Positions 31,944 through 34,621 of a stretch of DNA of 34,621 nt are shown piece by piece. Each line of letters begins with the position of its first letter. Positions within the stretch are counted from its first letter, which is position 1. The DNA comes from Ascidiaceihabitans sp. (lineage in GTDB: Bacteria; Pseudomonadota; Alphaproteobacteria; Rhodobacterales; Rhodobacteraceae): NCBI GenBank assembly GCA_023301665.1, contig JALZUL010000197.1, forward strand, positions 1-34,621. Direction: 5' to 3'. Under the pieces are notes generated by a model. It did not search any database, was not told where the DNA came from, and saw only the letters and a program-made list of their open reading frames with translations. The position numbers and the translations under genes were made by a program.

Positions 31944-34421
31944 TTAGTCTAGCGTGCGTGTGATCTCTTCGCGTTCAAAGATCTCAATAACGTCATCTGC
32001 ACGGATGTCCTCATAACGTTCAAACGCCATACCACATTCGTAACCAGATTTAACGTCAGCAACTTCGTCCTTGAAGCGCTTAAGCGTTTTCAGTGTGCCC
32101 TCGTGAATAACCACGTTGTCACGTAACAAACGAACACCCGCAGAACGGCGTGCAACACCTTCGGTAACCATACAACCAGCCACCTTACCAACACCAGTAA
32201 CCTTGAAGACCTCTTTAATGGTTGCGTACCCAATAAAGTTCTCTCTGATTTCGGCGCTTAGCAAGCCAGATGCCGCAGCTTTCACGTCATCCACAAGGTC
32301 ATAAATAACCGAGTAGTAACGAATTTCGACACCTTTCTGATGGGCCGTATTACGCGCTGTAGCGTTTGCGCGAACATTAAAGCCAATGACGGGTGCATTT
32401 GACGCTTCAGCCAAACCAATGTCAGTCTCTGTAATCGCGCCCACACCTGAGTGTAGAACACGAACGCGAACTTCATCGTTACCGATTTTTTCCATGGCTT
32501 GCACGATCGCTTCCGCAGAACCTTGAACGTCCGCTTTTACCAAGATCGGCAATTCGCTAACACTCTCGTTCGCTTTAGCATTCGCCATCAATTGCTCTAG
32601 CGTGGTCGCCGCACCAGCAGCTGCGCGCTTATCTTTCGCGGCTTTCTCACGATATTCCGCAATCTCACGAGCTTGTGCTTCTGTCTCAGTCACGTTCAAA
32701 ACGTCGCCCGCTGCAGGTGTGCCGTTAAGACCAAGAACTTCAACAGGAACTGAAGGACCCGCTTCTTTGATGCGTTCACCCTTATCGTTGATCAACGCAC
32801 GAACCTTACCGTATTTTTCGCCCACAACAAAAATGTCGCCTTGGCGCAAAGTACCAGTTTGGATCAGAACAGTCGCAACCGGACCGCGACCGACGTCAAG
32901 CTTCGCTTCAATCACAGCGCCTTGAGCTGCGCGATCTGGGTTAGCTTTAAGTTCGAGAATCTCAGATTGCAGAGCAATAGCATCAAGTAATTGATCAAGG
33001 CCTTGACCAGTTTGCGCTGAAACTTCGACGTCTTGAACATCACCAGACAATGCTTCAACGATCACTTCGTGTTGAAGCAAATCAGTACGCACTTTTTGCG
33101 GATTGGCTTCATGCTTGTCGATCTTGTTGATCGCAACAATCATAGGAACGCCAGCGGCTTTGGCATGGTTAATCGCCTCGACCGTCTGTGGCATCACAGC
33201 ATCGTCCGCAGCGACAACCAGAACAACGATATCTGTCACTTGAGCACCACGAGAACGCATTGACGTAAACGCCGCGTGACCCGGTGTATCAAGGAACGAC
33301 AACATCGCACCGCTTTTTGTCTTAACCTGATAAGCACCAATATGCTGCGTGATCCCGCCAGCTTCGCCGGACACGACTTTCGCATTACGAAGTGCATCGA
33401 GCAAAGATGTCTTACCGTGGTCAACGTGACCCATGATTGTGACAACTGGTGCACGTGGTTTCAGGTCATCTTGGTTTTCTTCGACAACATTAATCACGTC
33501 TTCGACGTCCGCATCAGAAACGCGATTAACGGTGTGACCGAATTCTTCGATGATCAGTTCAGCAGTATCCGCGTCGATGGTTTGGTTTTGCGTTACCATC
33601 ATGCCCATTGTCATAAGTGATTTAACAACATCACCGACACGCTCAGTCATACGCGCGGCCAATTCAGAAACCACAATAGCCTCGGGCAGGTTTACAGTAC
33701 GCAACACCTTTTCGCGCTCAACAGTACCGCCCATCGCTTTTTGACGGGCGCGCTCTTGTTTACGCTTCATAGATGCCATCGAACGATGACGACCTGCACC
33801 ACCAGTCAAAGCTTGGTTCACAGTCAATTTACCGCCACGGCGACCATCATCACGACCGCCTTTTGGACGGGCTTGAGCTTCACGCTCATTTTTACGCGGC
33901 GTCGCTGCAGGTGCTGGTCCGCCACGATTTGGCGTCGCACGAGGAGCTGAAGGCGCAGGGGCTGGAGCAGCTGCAGCTTGCGCTGCTGCTTCAGCTTCTT
34001 TTGCTTTGCGAGCTTCTTCCTCAGCTTTCGCTTTCAGGCTTTCTTCGCGAGCTTTTTCTTCCGCTTCTTTAGCGTCGATTTCAGCACGACGGCGCTCACG
34101 CTCCTCGGCGCGGGCTTTTTCATCTGCTTCGCGTGCCGCCTGCTCTTCGGCTTCACGGGCCTTGGCGGCCTGAACAGCTTTCAAGCGACGCTCCATTTGA
34201 GCATCGGAAATCCCTGCAGGGCGCTTGGATGGATCGCTTACACCCAACGGCGCTGCTGCATTCGCTCTGTTTGCCGCGCCAGGTTTTGGCACCACAACGC
34301 GCTTACGCTTGGTCTCGACGACGACGTTCTTAGTCCGTCCGTGGCTGAAGCTTTGCTTCACATTGCCTGGGCGGGCGCCGCCGCTCAGACCCAATGTTTT
34401 TTTACCGTCAGTATCGCTCAT
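31944..34421 (-). CDS. infB: Translation initiation factor IF-2
   Basis: GTPase that brings initiator tRNA to the 30S subunit and promotes joining of the subunits. The 825-residue protein has an IF2-N start, a long Ala/Glu/Lys/Arg-rich linker (about 80-200, probably coiled or disordered), a second IF2-N-like segment (EAIVVSELAARM, ~250), then the G domain: GHVDHGKTS (331-339), DTPGHAAF, NKIDK and SAQTGQG, followed by domains II, III and the C-terminal fMet-tRNA domain. GAG lies five bases before ATG 34421. It follows a YlxR-like gene by nine bases, the usual nusA-ylxR-infB order; nusA would be outside the window. Confidence 0.98.
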   Translation of the reverse strand: MSDTDGKKTLGLSGGARPGNVKQSFSHGRTKNVVVETKRKRVVVPKPGAANRANAAAPLGVSDPSKRPAGISDAQMERRLKAVQAAKAREAEEQAAREADEKARAEERERRRAEIDAKEAEEKAREESLKAKAEEEARKAKEAEAAAQAAAAPAPAPSAPRATPNRGGPAPAATPRKNEREAQARPKGGRDDGRRGGKLTVNQALTGGAGRHRSMASMKRKQERARQKAMGGTVEREKVLRTVNLPEAIVVSELAARMTERVGDVVKSLMTMGMMVTQNQTIDADTAELIIEEFGHTVNRVSDADVEDVINVVEENQDDLKPRAPVVTIMGHVDHGKTSLLDALRNAKVVSGEAGGITQHIGAYQVKTKSGAMLSFLDTPGHAAFTSMRSRGAQVTDIVVLVVAADDAVMPQTVEAINHAKAAGVPMIVAINKIDKHEANPQKVRTDLLQHEVIVEALSGDVQDVEVSAQTGQGLDQLLDAIALQSEILELKANPDRAAQGAVIEAKLDVGRGPVATVLIQTGTLRQGDIFVVGEKYGKVRALINDKGERIKEAGPSVPVEVLGLNGTPAAGDVLNVTETEAQAREIAEYREKAAKDKRAAAGAATTLEQLMANAKANESVSELPILVKADVQGSAEAIVQAMEKIGNDEVRVRVLHSGVGAITETDIGLAEASNAPVIGFNVRANATARNTAHQKGVEIRYYSVIYDLVDDVKAAASGLLSAEIRENFIGYATIKEVFKVTGVGKVAGCMVTEGVARRSAGVRLLRDNVVIHEGTLKTLKRFKDEVADVKSGYECGMAFERYEDIRADDVIEIFEREEITRTLD

Positions 34422-34430
34422 TTAGCTCGT

Positions 34431-34619
34431 CTATCCTTTCAGATGGGCGGAGTCAGAAACCTCACCATCTATACTTGCGCGTCGCACGCCCCGTAACCGC
34501 TGGGCTTCCTCTACAACACGTTTGGTCAGTCCACCAGAGGCGAGCGCCCCATGTATCACAATTTGACGCCCAAACGCCAAACCCAATTCTTCCTACGTAA
34601 GCCAGCTAATATAGCTGCC
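34431..34619 (-). pseudogene. YlxR/DUF448-like RNA-binding protein, C-terminal end, with in-frame TAG (edge-truncated)
   Basis: The minus-strand frame that ends at TAG 34433-34431, nine bases before infB, reads EELGLAFGRQIVIHGALASG and continues GLTKRVVEEAQRLRGVRR to a short tail. This matches the C-terminus of the alphaproteobacterial YlxR-L7Ae-type RNA-binding protein found between nusA and infB. Upstream in the same frame come SYISWLT and then TAG at 34595-34593, where relatives have a residue such as Ala (LTADELG-like). The rest lies beyond the window edge. So the gene is either broken by a nonsense change or affected by a base error; being near the edge, the evidence is limited to 63 codons. 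Confidence 0.55.
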
Positions 34620-34621
34620 AT

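Noticed and set aside
33978..34496. 172-residue plus-strand open frame opposite infB
   Set aside because: Its Phe/Ser/Cys-rich composition is the mirror of the Ala/Glu/Lys linker of IF-2; no ribosome site or family match.
1..34621. CRISPR arrays, insertion sequences, phage genes, tRNA or rRNA genes
   Set aside because: None seen; the window is filled with housekeeping and glycan genes with short gaps.

Overview
The window looks like core chromosome from a marine Rhodobacterales (Roseobacter-type) alphaproteobacterium with G+C near half by eye. Several features point there: the order nrnC-lptC-lptA-lptB-hpf-ptsN without rpoN, the dnaK-dnaJ pair behind an alphaproteobacterial-type heat-shock promoter, a TAXI-type TRAP transporter, and secA divergent from a parvulin gene followed by argJ and mutT. 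No phage, insertion sequence, CRISPR array, tRNA or rRNA was seen. The genus cannot be fixed from sequence alone.

Layout. (1) 1-3.9 kb: the 3' end of a sigma-54 response regulator, then a TAXI solute-binding protein and a fused TRAP permease. (2) 4.0-7.8 kb: an envelope and ribosome block, nrnC, lptC, lptA, lptB, hpf, ptsN. (3) 7.9-18.1 kb: nine minus-strand genes, mostly touching or overlapping. In transcription order they are cysQ, kdsB-like, GT2, galU, galE, GT4, a GT2-like enzyme, a GT14-type enzyme and a two-part sulfotransferase. A KpsM-like ABC-2 permease is divergent from cysQ. Together they suggest synthesis and export of a sulfated, possibly Kdo-containing surface glycan; cysQ could remove the PAP made by the sulfotransferase. 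(4) 19-23.8 kb: alkB, dnaK, dnaJ, radC. (5) 23.8-29.2 kb: secA, an unrecognised exported protein and a phosphate-binding-protein/OmpA fusion, all minus strand. (6) 29.4-31.9 kb: parvulin isomerase, argJ, mutT. (7) 31.9 kb to the end: infB preceded by the tail of a YlxR-like gene that carries an in-frame TAG.

Starts were often moved inward from the longest open frame, because Shine-Dalgarno sequences and stop/start overlaps (ATGA, TGATG, TAATG) support the inner start (lptB, GT2, GT14, KpsM-like, alkB, dnaJ, secA, mutT). No gene-free stretch exceeds 300 bases. The longest, 6520-6766, holds a candidate promoter and a structured leader for hpf.

The most interesting signals are: the structured leader of nrnC, which lacks a Shine-Dalgarno; the 40-base palindrome after the TRAP permease; the palindrome holding both stop codons of ptsN and the sulfotransferase; the strong heat-shock promoter of dnaK; the sulfation-linked glycan cluster with its unusual sulfotransferase and kdsB; the unknown exported protein between secA and the OmpA fusion; and the stop codon inside the YlxR-like gene.
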